Positions 24,962-33,500 of a DNA stretch of 64,000 nucleotides are shown here, piece after piece. A program made the translations under genes and the position numbers. Origin of the DNA: Hyphomicrobiales bacterium (lineage in GTDB: Bacteria; Pseudomonadota; Alphaproteobacteria; Parvibaculales; Parvibaculaceae). Numbering within the stretch: position 1 is the first letter of the stretch; each line of letters starts with the position of its first letter. The stretch is taken from contig WGND01000004.1 of the NCBI GenBank assembly GCA_016124805.1, positions 62,001 to 126,000 on the forward strand, written 5' to 3'. The notes under the pieces were generated by a model, which saw only the letters and a list, made by a program, of their open reading frames with translations, was not told the origin of the DNA and did not search any database.

Positions 24962-25393
24962 ATGAAAGATCTGCATCACAATATCAAAACCATCCTGACG
25001 CTTGATCCGGCGGTGACGACGGCGAGCCGCAGTGGCGCGCCGGTGGACGGGCGCGGCTTTCAGGCGGTGGAACATGTCGCCTGTTTTGGCGCGAGCGGCG
25101 ACACGCTTTCGGGCAGCGACTATTTCGAGCTGAAGCTGGAGGCAAGCAGCGATGCCGCCAACTGGTCGCCGGTGAACGAGGCAACCCATGTGCTGGGCGG
25201 GCCGGTAAGCGAAGCTGGGGTCTTTGCCACGATTGACGATGTGAGCGGCGACCAGACCGACTATCGCATCGGCTATGTCGGACCTGCCCGCTACAGCCGC
25301 CTTGTGCTGGTGGTGACGGGCACACATGACAATGGTACGCCCGTTTCGGCGCTCGCCATTCTTGCCGCCGCGCATGTCAAGCCGGTGGTGTGA
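24962..25393 (+). CDS. Capsid-adjacent beta-rich protein of unknown function
   Basis: 143 residues with no signal peptide or membrane segment. The sequence is rich in short beta-strand-like segments (YFELKLEASSDAANWSPV, IDDVSGDQTDYRIGYVG, RYSRLVLVVTGTHD). Proteins with this YRIGYVGxxRYxRLVxxxTGT ending are often encoded after the major capsid gene in siphophages, where a structural or decoration role is suspected; this is recalled, not verified. In the Rhodobacter GTA cluster no gene stands between g5 and g6. The ribosome binding site GAGGAGGGG overlaps the end of the capsid gene's spacer, so it is cotranscribed with the capsid gene. Confidence 0.6.
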   Translation: MKDLHHNIKTILTLDPAVTTASRSGAPVDGRGFQAVEHVACFGASGDTLSGSDYFELKLEASSDAANWSPVNEATHVLGGPVSEAGVFATIDDVSGDQTDYRIGYVGPARYSRLVLVVTGTHDNGTPVSALAILAAAHVKPVV

Positions 25394-25433
25394 CCGGTGT
25401 TGTGAGAAGACTGCCAGAGACATGACCGCGTTT

Positions 25434-25523
25434 CCCCCTCACCCTCGCCGGTCCTTGCGGCCCGGCTCTCCCTCTCCCCTCAGGGGAGAGGGCAAGCGAA
25501 TGCAATGAGCGCGGGTGAGAGGG
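25434..25523. repeat. Dispersed palindromic element, inverted copy
   Basis: Reverse complement of the copy A/B type: CCCCTCACCCTCGCCGGTCC, then CTCTCCCCTCAGGGGAGAGG and GCAAGCGAATGCAATGAGCG. It lies between the capsid-adjacent gene and g6. Confidence 0.75.
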
Positions 25524-25546
25524 ATGACGTCAGAAGGAATGAACCC

Positions 25547-26101
25547 ATGACCATGACCCTGACAAGCGGGCCGGCCGATGAGCCGGTGACGCTGGCTGAT
25601 GCGCGTGCCTTTCTGCGGCTGGATGATGCCACCGAAGACGCTTTGCTGTCGGCGCTCATCACGGCGGCGCGGCTGACACTCGAACATGTGACGCGCCGCG
25701 CCTTTGTCAGCCAGAGCTGGCGGCTGACGCTTGATGAGTGGCCCGGGCGGCAGGTGGCGCTGCCGATTGCGCCGGTCTCGGATGTGAGCGAGATCAGCGT
25801 CGATGGCGAGGTGCTGGATGAGGCGCTTTACAAGCTGGACCTGGAACACGAGCCGCCGCGCCTGGTGCTGAAGAAAAATGCGGTCTGGCCGCAACCGGCA
25901 GCGGGCAGCGGCGGCATTGATATCGACATGGTGGCGGGCTTTGGCAGCGCTGTCGACGTGCCGCAACCGCTGAAGCAGGCGCTGCTGATGCTGGTCGCCC
26001 ACTGGTTTGAAAATCGCGAACCCATCGCCTTTGGCGGCAGCCAGACGCTGCCGCTGTCGGTTGATGCGCTGATCGCGCCCTGGCGGAGGCTGCATCTGTG
26101 A
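25547..26101 (+). CDS. GTA g6, head-tail connector (adaptor)
   Basis: 184 residues. The adaptor ring binds under the portal. The N-terminal part EPVTLADARAFLRLDDATED (about 12-31) with LLSALITAARLTLEHVTRRA is the helical head-tail connector pattern (gp6/HK97 gp6-like family). A beta-rich domain and a helical C-terminus follow. The ATG at 25547 has GAAGGAA upstream; the frame extends 14 codons further back into the repeat, which is not a plausible start. The stop overlaps the GTG of g7 by 4 bases. Confidence 0.85.
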   Translation: MTMTLTSGPADEPVTLADARAFLRLDDATEDALLSALITAARLTLEHVTRRAFVSQSWRLTLDEWPGRQVALPIAPVSDVSEISVDGEVLDEALYKLDLEHEPPRLVLKKNAVWPQPAAGSGGIDIDMVAGFGSAVDVPQPLKQALLMLVAHWFENREPIAFGGSQTLPLSVDALIAPWRRLHL

Positions 26102-26427
26102 GCCGGATCGGAGCCATGCGCGCGCGTGTGACGCTGCAGGCGGCAACGCGGGAGAGCGATGGCGCGGGCGGCAGCAACTTGGGCTGGAGCGATGTCGCCA
26201 CGCTCTGGGCCGCCGTGACACCGCGCAAGGGGCAGGAGCGCCTGATCGGCGAACGCCCGGAAGCGCGGCAGACATGGGAGGTTGTGATGCGCTGGCGCAA
26301 TGATGTGACGAGCGCCCACCGGCTCCTTTGGCAGTCGCGCGTGCTGACGATTGAAAGTGTGGTTGATCCCGACGGCCGCAAACGCTGGCTGCGGATCGAA
26401 GCCGAGGAGGGACGCCATGAGCCTTGA
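26098..26427 (+). CDS. GTA g7, head-closure (stopper) protein
   Basis: 109-residue head-tail joining protein of the SPP1 gp16/HK97 gp7 type, which closes the connector after packaging. Family features: RARVTLQAATRESDGAGG near the start and WAAVTPRKGQERLIGER (about 40-57), then MRWRNDVTSAHRLLWQSRVL (about 65-84). The start is GTG at 26098, overlapping the g6 stop (GTGA). Its 3' end overlaps g8 by 11 bases, so g6-g7-g8 are translationally coupled. Confidence 0.85.
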   Translation: MSRIGAMRARVTLQAATRESDGAGGSNLGWSDVATLWAAVTPRKGQERLIGERPEARQTWEVVMRWRNDVTSAHRLLWQSRVLTIESVVDPDGRKRWLRIEAEEGRHEP

Positions 26428-26824
26428 TGCCGACCTTGCTTTGCAGCAGGCGATCTTCGCCCGGCTTGGCGCGGATGCGGGCGTGAGCGCGCTGGTCGGC
26501 ACGCGTCTTTATGACAATGCGCCGGGCGAGACGGGCTTCCCCTATGTGACCCTGGGCGAGAGCGACATGCGCGACTGGAACACGGGCGACAGCCATGGCA
26601 GCGAGCATCGGCTGACATTTTATGTGTGGTCGCGGGCCGGTGGCCGCAGCGAGGCCAAAGCCATTCTCGGCGCGATCCGCGCATGTCTTGAGGAAGCCGC
26701 GCTCAGCCTTACCGACCATGATCTGGTCAATCTGACATTCACGGGGAGCGACACACGGCGCGCCCCGGATGGTGCGACATGGCGCGGGGCCATCCGCTTC
26801 CGCGCGGTGACGGAGAGAATTTGA
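26417..26824 (+). CDS. GTA g8, tail terminator (DUF3168)
   Basis: 135 residues, DUF3168 family, which caps the tail tube at the head side. MSLDADLALQQAIFARLGAD at the start, GTRLYDNAPGETGFPYVTLG (about 30-49) and HRLTFYVWSRAGGRSEAKAI match the family closely. ATG at 26417 has GGAGGGACG upstream inside g7. It is followed by a repeat-filled spacer of 141 bases before g9. Confidence 0.88.
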   Translation: MSLDADLALQQAIFARLGADAGVSALVGTRLYDNAPGETGFPYVTLGESDMRDWNTGDSHGSEHRLTFYVWSRAGGRSEAKAILGAIRACLEEAALSLTDHDLVNLTFTGSDTRRAPDGATWRGAIRFRAVTERI

Positions 26825-26830
26825 ACGGCG

Positions 26831-26940
26831 CTCTCTTACCTCTCCCCCGGCGGGAGAGGTCGGAACGCGGATGCGTTCCGGGTGAGGGGGCACTTTCGGA
26901 TGACACCCCCCACCCAACCCTCCCCCGCAAGGGGGGAGGG
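26831..26940. repeat. Palindromic repeats between g8 and g9
   Basis: Three hairpins: CTCTCCCCCGGCGGGAGAGG (26840-26859), GGAACGCGGATGCGTTCCG (26862-26880), and CCCTCCCCCGCAAGGGGGGAGGG-like arms near 26918-26940, separated by GGGTGAGGGGGC. The layout resembles the other GTA-junction elements but the sequence has diverged. Confidence 0.65.
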
Positions 26941-26965
26941 CTATGGTTTGAAACAGGAGATCTGA

Positions 26966-27379
26966 ATGACAGCCCAGAAAGGCAAGGACCTGCTGCTGAA
27001 GCTCGACAGCGACGGCGCGGGGACATTCATCACGGTGGCGGGCCTGCGCTCGCGCTCGCTCGCCTTCAATGCGCGCAGCGTCGACATCACCCATTCGGAG
27101 TCAGCGGGACGCTGGCGCGAATTGCTGGAAGGGGCTGGCGTGCGCTCGGCATCGGTGACGGGGCGTGGCATTTTCCGTGACGCGAGCTCGGACGCCTCGC
27201 TGCGGCAGATCTTTTTCGACGGGCTCATTCGTGACTGGCAGATCGTGATCCCGGATTTCGGCATGGTGAGCGGAGCCTTCCAGATCACCTCGCTGGAATT
27301 TGCCGGTGAGCATGATGGCGAGATGAGCTTCGACCTGGCGCTGGAAAGTGCCGGCGCCTTGAGCTTTGCGGCGGCATGA
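26966..27379 (+). CDS. GTA g9, major tail protein
   Basis: 137-residue tail-tube subunit of the TP901-1-type major tail protein family. MTAQKGKDLLLKLDSDGAGT opens the protein, then the family-typical VAGLRSRSLAFNARSVDITH (about 24-43), WRELLEGAGVRSASVTGRG and SGAFQITSLEFAGEHDGEM. The ribosome binding site is AGGAGA before ATG 26966. Its stop overlaps the g10 start by 4 bases. Confidence 0.9.
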   Translation: MTAQKGKDLLLKLDSDGAGTFITVAGLRSRSLAFNARSVDITHSESAGRWRELLEGAGVRSASVTGRGIFRDASSDASLRQIFFDGLIRDWQIVIPDFGMVSGAFQITSLEFAGEHDGEMSFDLALESAGALSFAAA

Positions 27380-27696
27380 GCGGGGTAAACCGCCATCGTG
27401 GCGAGATCGAGGCGCTGCTTGATGACCGCCCGCGCAAGCTCGTGCTGACGCTGGGCGCGCTCGCTGAGCTGGAAAGCGCCTTTGGCGGGCAAGACCTGCT
27501 GGCGCTTGCGACACGTTTTGAGACGGGTCACCTCTCGGCGCGTGATGCAATTCGCGTGATCGGGGCGGGGCTTCGCGGCGCAGGCGAAGAAGTGAGCGAT
27601 GAGGACGTGGCCACCATGACGGCGCAGGGCGGGGCGGCAGGCTTTGTGGCGATTGTGGCCGATCTCCTCTCGGCGACCTTTGGCGGGGCGGCGTGA
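27376..27696 (+). CDS. GTA g10, gene-transfer-agent family tail protein
   Basis: 106 residues. It matches the GTA g10 group: NRHRGEIEALLDDRPRKLVL at the start, TLGALAELESAFGGQDLLAL (about 30-49), then RDAIRVIGAGLRGAGEEVSD. It is thought to be a tail assembly chaperone working with g10.1 during tube and tape-measure assembly. ATG 27376 overlaps the g9 stop (ATGA), and its own stop overlaps the next start by 4 bases. Confidence 0.85.
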   Translation: MSGVNRHRGEIEALLDDRPRKLVLTLGALAELESAFGGQDLLALATRFETGHLSARDAIRVIGAGLRGAGEEVSDEDVATMTAQGGAAGFVAIVADLLSATFGGAA

Positions 27697-27908
27697 CGCA
27701 AGCCACTTTCCCCTGGGCGCGGCTGATGGAAATCGGGCTCGGCGTGATGCGCCTGCCGCCTGAACGCTTCTGGCAGATGACGCTGCCCGAGATCAGTGCG
27801 GCGGCGCGCGCCCTCAATCCGCAAGCCGCACGTGGTATCGGGCGCGGCGAGCTCGGCGACTTGATGGCGCGCTATCCCGATCAGAGCCAGATCAAAAGAA
27901 AGACATGA
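27693..27908 (+). CDS. GTA g10.1, phage tail assembly chaperone
   Basis: 71 residues. The short helical family is recognisable by FPWARLMEIGLGVMRLPPE (about 5-23), FWQMTLPEISAAARAL and the final DLMARYPD. It starts with GTG at 27693, overlapping the g10 stop. In GTAs the g10 and g10.1 pair corresponds to the chaperone pair of siphophages, though here there is no sign of a programmed frameshift; the genes overlap as separate frames. Confidence 0.82.
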   Translation: MTQATFPWARLMEIGLGVMRLPPERFWQMTLPEISAAARALNPQAARGIGRGELGDLMARYPDQSQIKRKT

Positions 27909-27911
27909 CAG

Positions 27912-28541
27912 ATGCAGGATGAAACAGGACAGGACGCCACGCTGACAGGCGGGCTGGAAGCCGGTGCCTTTGCCGCGCGCGATTTCGCGCTGGAGACACA
28001 ACGCAGCCTGCGGCTGGCGAGCGAGGAATATCGCCGCGCGGCAGCCAGTGGGCGCGACTTTGGCCGTGTCGTCTCGGGCGCCTTTGCCGATGTGGCGCTG
28101 AAAGGCCGTTCGCTGTCGGACACGCTGAAGGGCCTTGCGCTCGATATGGCGGGGCTGGTGCTGAAAAACGCTACGCAGTCGATTACCACGTCGCTCGGCA
28201 ATTCGCTGACCTCCTCGCTCGGCTCGCTGGTCAAGAGCGCCGACGGCAATGTGTTTGCAGGCGGGCGGGTCAGAGCCTTTGCGCAAGGCGGCGTGGTGAA
28301 CAGCCCCATGCTCTTTCCATTGCAGGGTGGCGCGGGTCTGGCGGGCGAGGCAGGGCCTGAAGCGATCATGCCGTTGCAGCGCGGCAGCGACGGGCGGCTG
28401 GGCGTTGCCATGTCAGGCGGCGCCACAACGCAGATCGTTTTCAATGTGCAGGCCACGGATGCCGAAAGCTTCCGGCGCTCGCAATCGCAGATCGCGGGCA
28501 TGCTGAGTCAGATGACGGCGCGCGGACAAAGGAACCTCTGA
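27912..28541 (+). CDS. GTA g11, short tape-measure protein
   Basis: 209 residues, far shorter than phage tape-measure proteins but normal for GTA tails. Central Ala/Arg-rich helices (about 20-90), then a Gly/Ser-rich segment (FAQGGVVNSPMLFPLQGGAG, about 116-135) and GEAGPEAIMPLQRGSDGRLG, a classic tape-measure C-terminal signature. The C-terminus VFNVQATDAESFRRSQSQIA matches GTA g11. The ATG follows the g10.1 stop by 3 bases. It lies directly ahead of g12. Confidence 0.87.
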   Translation: MQDETGQDATLTGGLEAGAFAARDFALETQRSLRLASEEYRRAAASGRDFGRVVSGAFADVALKGRSLSDTLKGLALDMAGLVLKNATQSITTSLGNSLTSSLGSLVKSADGNVFAGGRVRAFAQGGVVNSPMLFPLQGGAGLAGEAGPEAIMPLQRGSDGRLGVAMSGGATTQIVFNVQATDAESFRRSQSQIAGMLSQMTARGQRNL

Positions 28542-28544
28542 GCC

Positions 28545-29174
28545 ATGGCGTTTCACGATACTCGTTTTCCGCTCGGCATTGCGCTGGGCGCGCGCGGCGG
28601 GCCGGAACGGCGCACCGACATTGTGACGCTCGGCTCGGGCTTTGAGGAGCGCAACAGCGCCTGGGCGGATTCACGCCGCCAGTATAATGCAGGCTATGGG
28701 CTTCGCGGGCTGGATGACATTCACGCGCTGATCGCCTTTTTCGAGGCGCGGCACGGGCGGCTGCATGGCTTTCGCTGGCGCGACCGGGCGGACTGGAAAT
28801 CCTGCGCGCCCTCGGCAACGCCGCAGGCAGATGATCAACTGATCGGCACGGGCGATGGCACGCAGGCGGCATTTCAACTGACCAAGACTTATATGTCGGG
28901 CCCGGCAAGCTATGTCCGCATGATCACCAAGCCGGTGGCGGGCAGTGTGCTGCTGGCGGTTGATGGCGTGGCGACAAGCGCCTTCACACTCGATGCGGTG
29001 ACGGGCCTCGTGACATTTGACGTGGGCGCGATACCGGCAAGCGGGGCACTGGTGAGCGCGGGCTATGAATTTGATGTGCCGGTGCGCTTTGACACCGACC
29101 GGCTCGAGATTGATCTGAGCGCCTTTACGGCGGGCGCCGTGCCCGACATTCCTGTGATTGAGATCAGGGTGTGA
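28545..29174 (+). CDS. GTA g12, distal tail protein (DUF2460)
   Basis: 209 residues, DUF2460 family. MAFHDTRFPLGIALGARGGP, DIVTLGSGFEERNSAWADSR (about 25-45), IAFFEARHGRLHGFRWRDRA (about 60-80) and the C-terminal YEFDVPVRFDTDRLEIDLS are diagnostic. The distal tail protein forms the hexameric platform for the baseplate hub. It starts 4 bases after g11. A REP-like unit occupies the 56-base gap to g13. Confidence 0.92.
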   Translation: MAFHDTRFPLGIALGARGGPERRTDIVTLGSGFEERNSAWADSRRQYNAGYGLRGLDDIHALIAFFEARHGRLHGFRWRDRADWKSCAPSATPQADDQLIGTGDGTQAAFQLTKTYMSGPASYVRMITKPVAGSVLLAVDGVATSAFTLDAVTGLVTFDVGAIPASGALVSAGYEFDVPVRFDTDRLEIDLSAFTAGAVPDIPVIEIRV

Positions 29175-29183
29175 AGGCAAGGC

Positions 29184-29213
29184 GTGGATGACCCGGACAA
29201 GCCGGGCCATGAC
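29184..29213. repeat. REP-like hairpin unit between g12 and g13
   Basis: GTGGATGACCCGGACAAGCC then GGGCCATGAC: arms CCCGG and CCGGG around ACAAG. Same family as the units at 17985 and 21690. Confidence 0.65.
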
Positions 29214-29230
29214 GCGGAAGGAAAACCAAC

Positions 29231-30118
29231 ATGAAAGCCATATCGACAGAGATGCAGGACCATCTCGACAGCGGCGCAACGACGCTGTGCACCTGCTGGA
29301 AGCTGACACAGCAGGACGGGACGGTGATGGGCTTTACCGATCATGACCGCGATCTCGCCTTTGGCGGTGCGACCTATGAAGCCGCCGGCGGCTTTACGGC
29401 AAGTGCGCTGAAAACAGGACAGGGGCTTGCGGTCGATAATCTCGACCTGATGGGCGCGCTTTCGTCAGACCGGCTGGATGAAGGTGATCTGGCCGCGGGG
29501 CTTTATGACGGCGCCGATATTGAAATCTGGCGGGTGAACTGGCAGGCGCCGGAAATGCGGGTGCTGCTGCGCAAGGGCACACTCGGCGAAGTCGCGCGCG
29601 GACGCAGCGATTTCACCGCCGAGATACGTGGCCTTGCCCATGCGCTGAACCAGACGACCGGGCGGCTCTATCAATATGGCTGCGATGCCGATCTGGGTGA
29701 CACGCGCTGCGGCGTTGATCTGAGTGGTGCGGCCTTTACGGCTGAGGGCGTGGTGAGCGCGGCGAGCGAGGACCGGCTGCTGACTCTGAGCGGGCTTGAG
29801 ACCTTTGCCACGGGCTTTTTCACACGTGGCAAAATCCGTGCGCTGGATGGTGCCAATGAGGGCGCGGTGATGGAGGTGAAAGCCCATCAGCTGAGCGGCA
29901 GTCTTTGCGCGCTGGAACTGTGGCAACCGCTGGCACGGGCCATTGAGATCGGTGATCGCTTCGCCGTGAGTGCGGGCTGCGACAAGCAGTTTGAGACCTG
30001 CCGGAGCAAATTTGCCAATGGTGCGAATTTCCGTGGCTTCCCGCATATGCCCGGCAATGACTTTGTGCAGGCAACGGTGTCGCGAAGCGGTGCCAATGAT
30101 GGCGGCAGGCGGCGTTAA
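29231..30118 (+). CDS. GTA g13, baseplate hub protein (DUF2163)
   Basis: 295 residues, DUF2163 family. The opening MKAISTEMQDHLDSGATTLC with CWKLTQQDGTVMGFTDHDRD (about 21-40) is characteristic, as are the LYQYGCDADLGDTRCGVDL (about 150-169) and AGCDKQFETCRSKFANG (about 250-266) cysteine motifs; the four-cysteine pattern binds an iron-sulfur cluster in the Rhodobacter hub protein, which I infer here by homology. GGAAGGAAAAC precedes the ATG. The next gene follows after 1 base. Confidence 0.92.
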   Translation: MKAISTEMQDHLDSGATTLCTCWKLTQQDGTVMGFTDHDRDLAFGGATYEAAGGFTASALKTGQGLAVDNLDLMGALSSDRLDEGDLAAGLYDGADIEIWRVNWQAPEMRVLLRKGTLGEVARGRSDFTAEIRGLAHALNQTTGRLYQYGCDADLGDTRCGVDLSGAAFTAEGVVSAASEDRLLTLSGLETFATGFFTRGKIRALDGANEGAVMEVKAHQLSGSLCALELWQPLARAIEIGDRFAVSAGCDKQFETCRSKFANGANFRGFPHMPGNDFVQATVSRSGANDGGRRR

Positions 30119-30119
30119 G

Positions 30120-30554
30120 ATGACACAGGCTGAAATGATCGTGGCCGCTGCACGCGGCTGGATCGGCACGCCCTATCGCCATCAGGCAAGCGAGCGTGGC
30201 GTGGGCAGTGATTGCCTCGGGCTCGTGCGCGGGGTCTATCGCGAGGTGATGGGGAGGGAGCCCGAACTGCCGCCCGCCTATTCCGCCGACTGGGCTGAAC
30301 GCGATGGCGCGGGTGAGCAGATGGCGGACGCCGCAAGGCGACATTTGATTGCGCGACGTTTGGGCCGGGAAAGGCCCGGCGATGTGCTGCTCTTTCGGTT
30401 GCGCCCGGCGGCACCAGCCAAACATGCCGCGATCCTGAGCGATGCGACCCGCATGATCCATGCCTATAGCGGCCATGCGGTGGTGGAAACGGCGCTGACG
30501 CCCTGGTGGCAGCGACGACTTGTGTTTGTTTTTTCCTTTCCTGAGAGTGACTGA
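30120..30554 (+). CDS. GTA g14, NlpC/P60-type cell-wall peptidase
   Basis: 144 residues. The NlpC/P60 cysteine peptidase has its catalytic Cys in GVGSDCLGLVRGVYRE (about residue 31) and the His in AKHAAILSDATRMIHAYS (about 103). GTPYRHQASERGVGSDCLGL is the family opening. It helps the tail penetrate the recipient's peptidoglycan. The ATG at 30120 follows the g13 stop by 1 base with no strong ribosome binding site, so coupling is likely. g15 follows after 3 bases. Confidence 0.9.
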   Translation: MTQAEMIVAAARGWIGTPYRHQASERGVGSDCLGLVRGVYREVMGREPELPPAYSADWAERDGAGEQMADAARRHLIARRLGRERPGDVLLFRLRPAAPAKHAAILSDATRMIHAYSGHAVVETALTPWWQRRLVFVFSFPESD

Positions 30555-30557
30555 TCC

Positions 30558-33500
30558 ATGGCAACGCTGGCATTAAGCGCGGTGGGCTCGGCATTGGGCA
30601 ATACGCTGCTGCCGGAAGGCATCTCGATTCTCGGCTCGCAGATAACGGGTGCCGCCATCGGGCAGGCGGTGGGCGCGACAATGGGCGCCTATATCGACTC
30701 CATGCTGTTTGGCGGTGTCGGCAGCAGTCGCGGCCCGCGTCTCTCTGACTTGCAAGTGATGACCTCAAGCGAGGGCGCGGCGATCCCGCGCCTTTATGGC
30801 CGGGCGCGGGTGGCCGGTCAGGTGATCTGGGCGACAAATTATCTCGAAACATCGACCACGACGCGCAGCGGCGGCAAGGGCGGGGGCGGCGCGAGCGCCA
30901 CGACATACAGCTATTCGGTCTCCTTCGCGCTGGGCCTTTGCGAGGGCGAGATCACGCGCATTGGCCGCATCTGGGCTGATGGCAAATTGCTCGATCTCTC
31001 GGGCCTGACATGGCGGCTTTATAAGGGCGAGGTAACGCAGGCGCCTGATCCGCTGATCGAGGCGGTGGAGGGCGAGGGGGAGGCGCCCGCCTATCGCGGG
31101 CTTGCTTACATAGTCTTTGAAAATCTGCCGGTGACACCCTTCGGCAATCGCCTGCCGCAATTGTCGGTGGAGGTGTTTCGCTCTTTCAGCGATGTGGAAA
31201 GCCGCGTCAAGGCGGTCAATGTGATCCCCGGTGCGGGCGAATTTGTCTATGGCACAGAGGTAACGCGCGAATATCTGAGCGAAACATCAAGCCGCCCGCT
31301 CAACATGCATAACAGCGAGGGTGTTGCTGATTTCACGCTGGCGATGGATCAGCTGGAAGCGACCTGCCCGCAGGTCAATGCCGCCGCGCTCGTGGTGAGC
31401 TGGTTTGGTAACGATCTGCGCAGCGAGCACTGCACCATCACGCCGCGCGTGGAAACGACGCTGAAATATACCGGCCCCGCAACATGGCAGGTGGCGGGCG
31501 TGACGCGGGATGTCGCGCAGGCCGTCTCGCAGGTGGACGGACGACCGAGCTATGGTGGCACGCCCTCTGACGCAAGCGTGGTGGCGGCGCTGAAAGACAT
31601 GAAGGCGCGCGGCCTTGCCTGCACCTTCTATCCCTTCGTGATGATGGATATTGCGCCGGGCAATGCGCTGCCCGACCCCTGGAGTGGCACGGCGTCGCAA
31701 CCGGCCTATCCCTGGCGCGGGCGCATCAAGGGCAGTGCGACGGGCATCGCGGCTTTTTTCGGCACCGCCGTGCCGGAAGATTTCACCCTCAATGGCGAGA
31801 GCGTGACCTATGCCGGGCCTCATGAATGGTCCTATCGCCGCATGGTGCTGCATGATGCCTATCTGTGTCTGGCGGCGGGCGGCGTGGAGGCCTTCCTGAT
31901 CGGCTCGGAACTGAAAGGCCTGACGCAATATCGCGACGGGGCGGGCGACTTCCCCGCTGTCGCCGCGCTGCAGGCACTTGCCGCCGATCTGCGCGACGTG
32001 CTGGGGCCGGATGTGAAAATATCCTATGCCGCCGACTGGTCGGAATATGGCAGCTATCAGCCCGATGATGGCTCGGGCGATCTCTGCTTTCCGCTCGACC
32101 CGCTCTGGGGTGATGACAATATCGATTTTGTCGGCATTGATAATTATCTGCCCGTGACGGACTGGCGCGAGGGCACAACGCATCTCGACAGGCTGGCGGG
32201 CACGAGCGCGATTTATGATCTGGCCTATCTGCGCGACGGCATCACCGGCGGTGAGAATTATGACTGGTATTATGCAAGCCAGAGTGATCGCGACGCGCAG
32301 ATACGGTCGCCGATCAGCGATGGCGCCTATGGCAAGCCCTGGGTCTATCGCGCCAAGGATTTCAGAAGCTGGTGGGACAATGCCCATGTGGAACGCGCGG
32401 GCGGCGTGGAACTGGGCGAGCCGACGGACTGGGTGGCGCAGGGCAAGCCGATCTGGTTTACCGAGCTTGGCTGCCCCGCCATCGACAAGGGCACCAATGC
32501 ACCCAATCTCTTTCTCGATCCCAAATCAGCCGAAAGCGCCTTGCCGCCTTATTCGACGGGCGCGCGTGATGATTATCTGCAGCGCTGTTTCATCGAGGCG
32601 CAGAGCGATGTCTGGGACCCGGCAAGTGCGCATTTCGATGCTGCGAAAAATCCTGTCTCAATTGTCTATGGCGGGCGCATGGTGGAGGCCTCGCGCCTCT
32701 TCTACTGGACATGGGATGCGCGACCCTATCCGGCCTTTCCGGCCGATGCTGATGCCTGGGCCGATGCCGCGCAATGGGCCTATGGCCATTGGCTGAACGG
32801 CCGGCTGGGGGCAGCGCCGCTGGGCGAGCTTGTCAGCGCCATCATGGCCGATGTTGGTTTCACACGGGGCGAGACGCGCGATCTGACGGGCATTGTTGAT
32901 GGCTATGTGATCGACCGCATCATGTCGCCGCGCGATGCGCTGGCGCCGCTGATGCTGGCGCGCTTCTTTGATGGCTGTGAAAGCGAGGGACTGATCCGCT
33001 TCACGCATCTGGGGCAGGCATCTGTCATGATGCTGGCCGCCGATGATCTGGCGGTGGCCGATGACAGCGCGCAGGCAGGCTATCGTCTGACACGCGGGCA
33101 GGAGAGCGAATATCCATGCTCGGTGAAGATCAGCTATTTCGAGGGCGATGCCGATTACCGGCAGGCGACGATTGAAAGCCGCCGACTGGCGGTGAATAGC
33201 GAGCGCGTGGCGACGACAACGCTCGCCATGGTGACGCATCAGGCCGATGCGCAGGCCATGGCCGATATCTGGCTGCAGCAGAAATGGGTGGAGCGTGAGC
33301 GGGCGACCTTGACGCTGCCGCCAAGCCGGCTGGCGCTTGATCCCGGCGACGTGGTGACGCTTGATCTCGGTCATCGCCAGGTGGACCTGCGGCTGACGGG
33401 GCTGAGCGATGAAGACCGCCGCGCGGCGGATGCCGTGGCGAGTGAGGCGAGCGTTTTTGGTGCGGTGGCACGGGTGACGCGCGCGGCGCAGACACAGGCG

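Noticed and set aside
30573-30755. Frames in the start of g15 as a programmed frameshift product
   Set aside because: No slippery heptamer seen, and the g15 frame itself is continuous to 34451.
31287-32387. Antisense frame of 366 codons within the megatron gene
   Set aside because: Shadow of g15; no start signal and no domain features.
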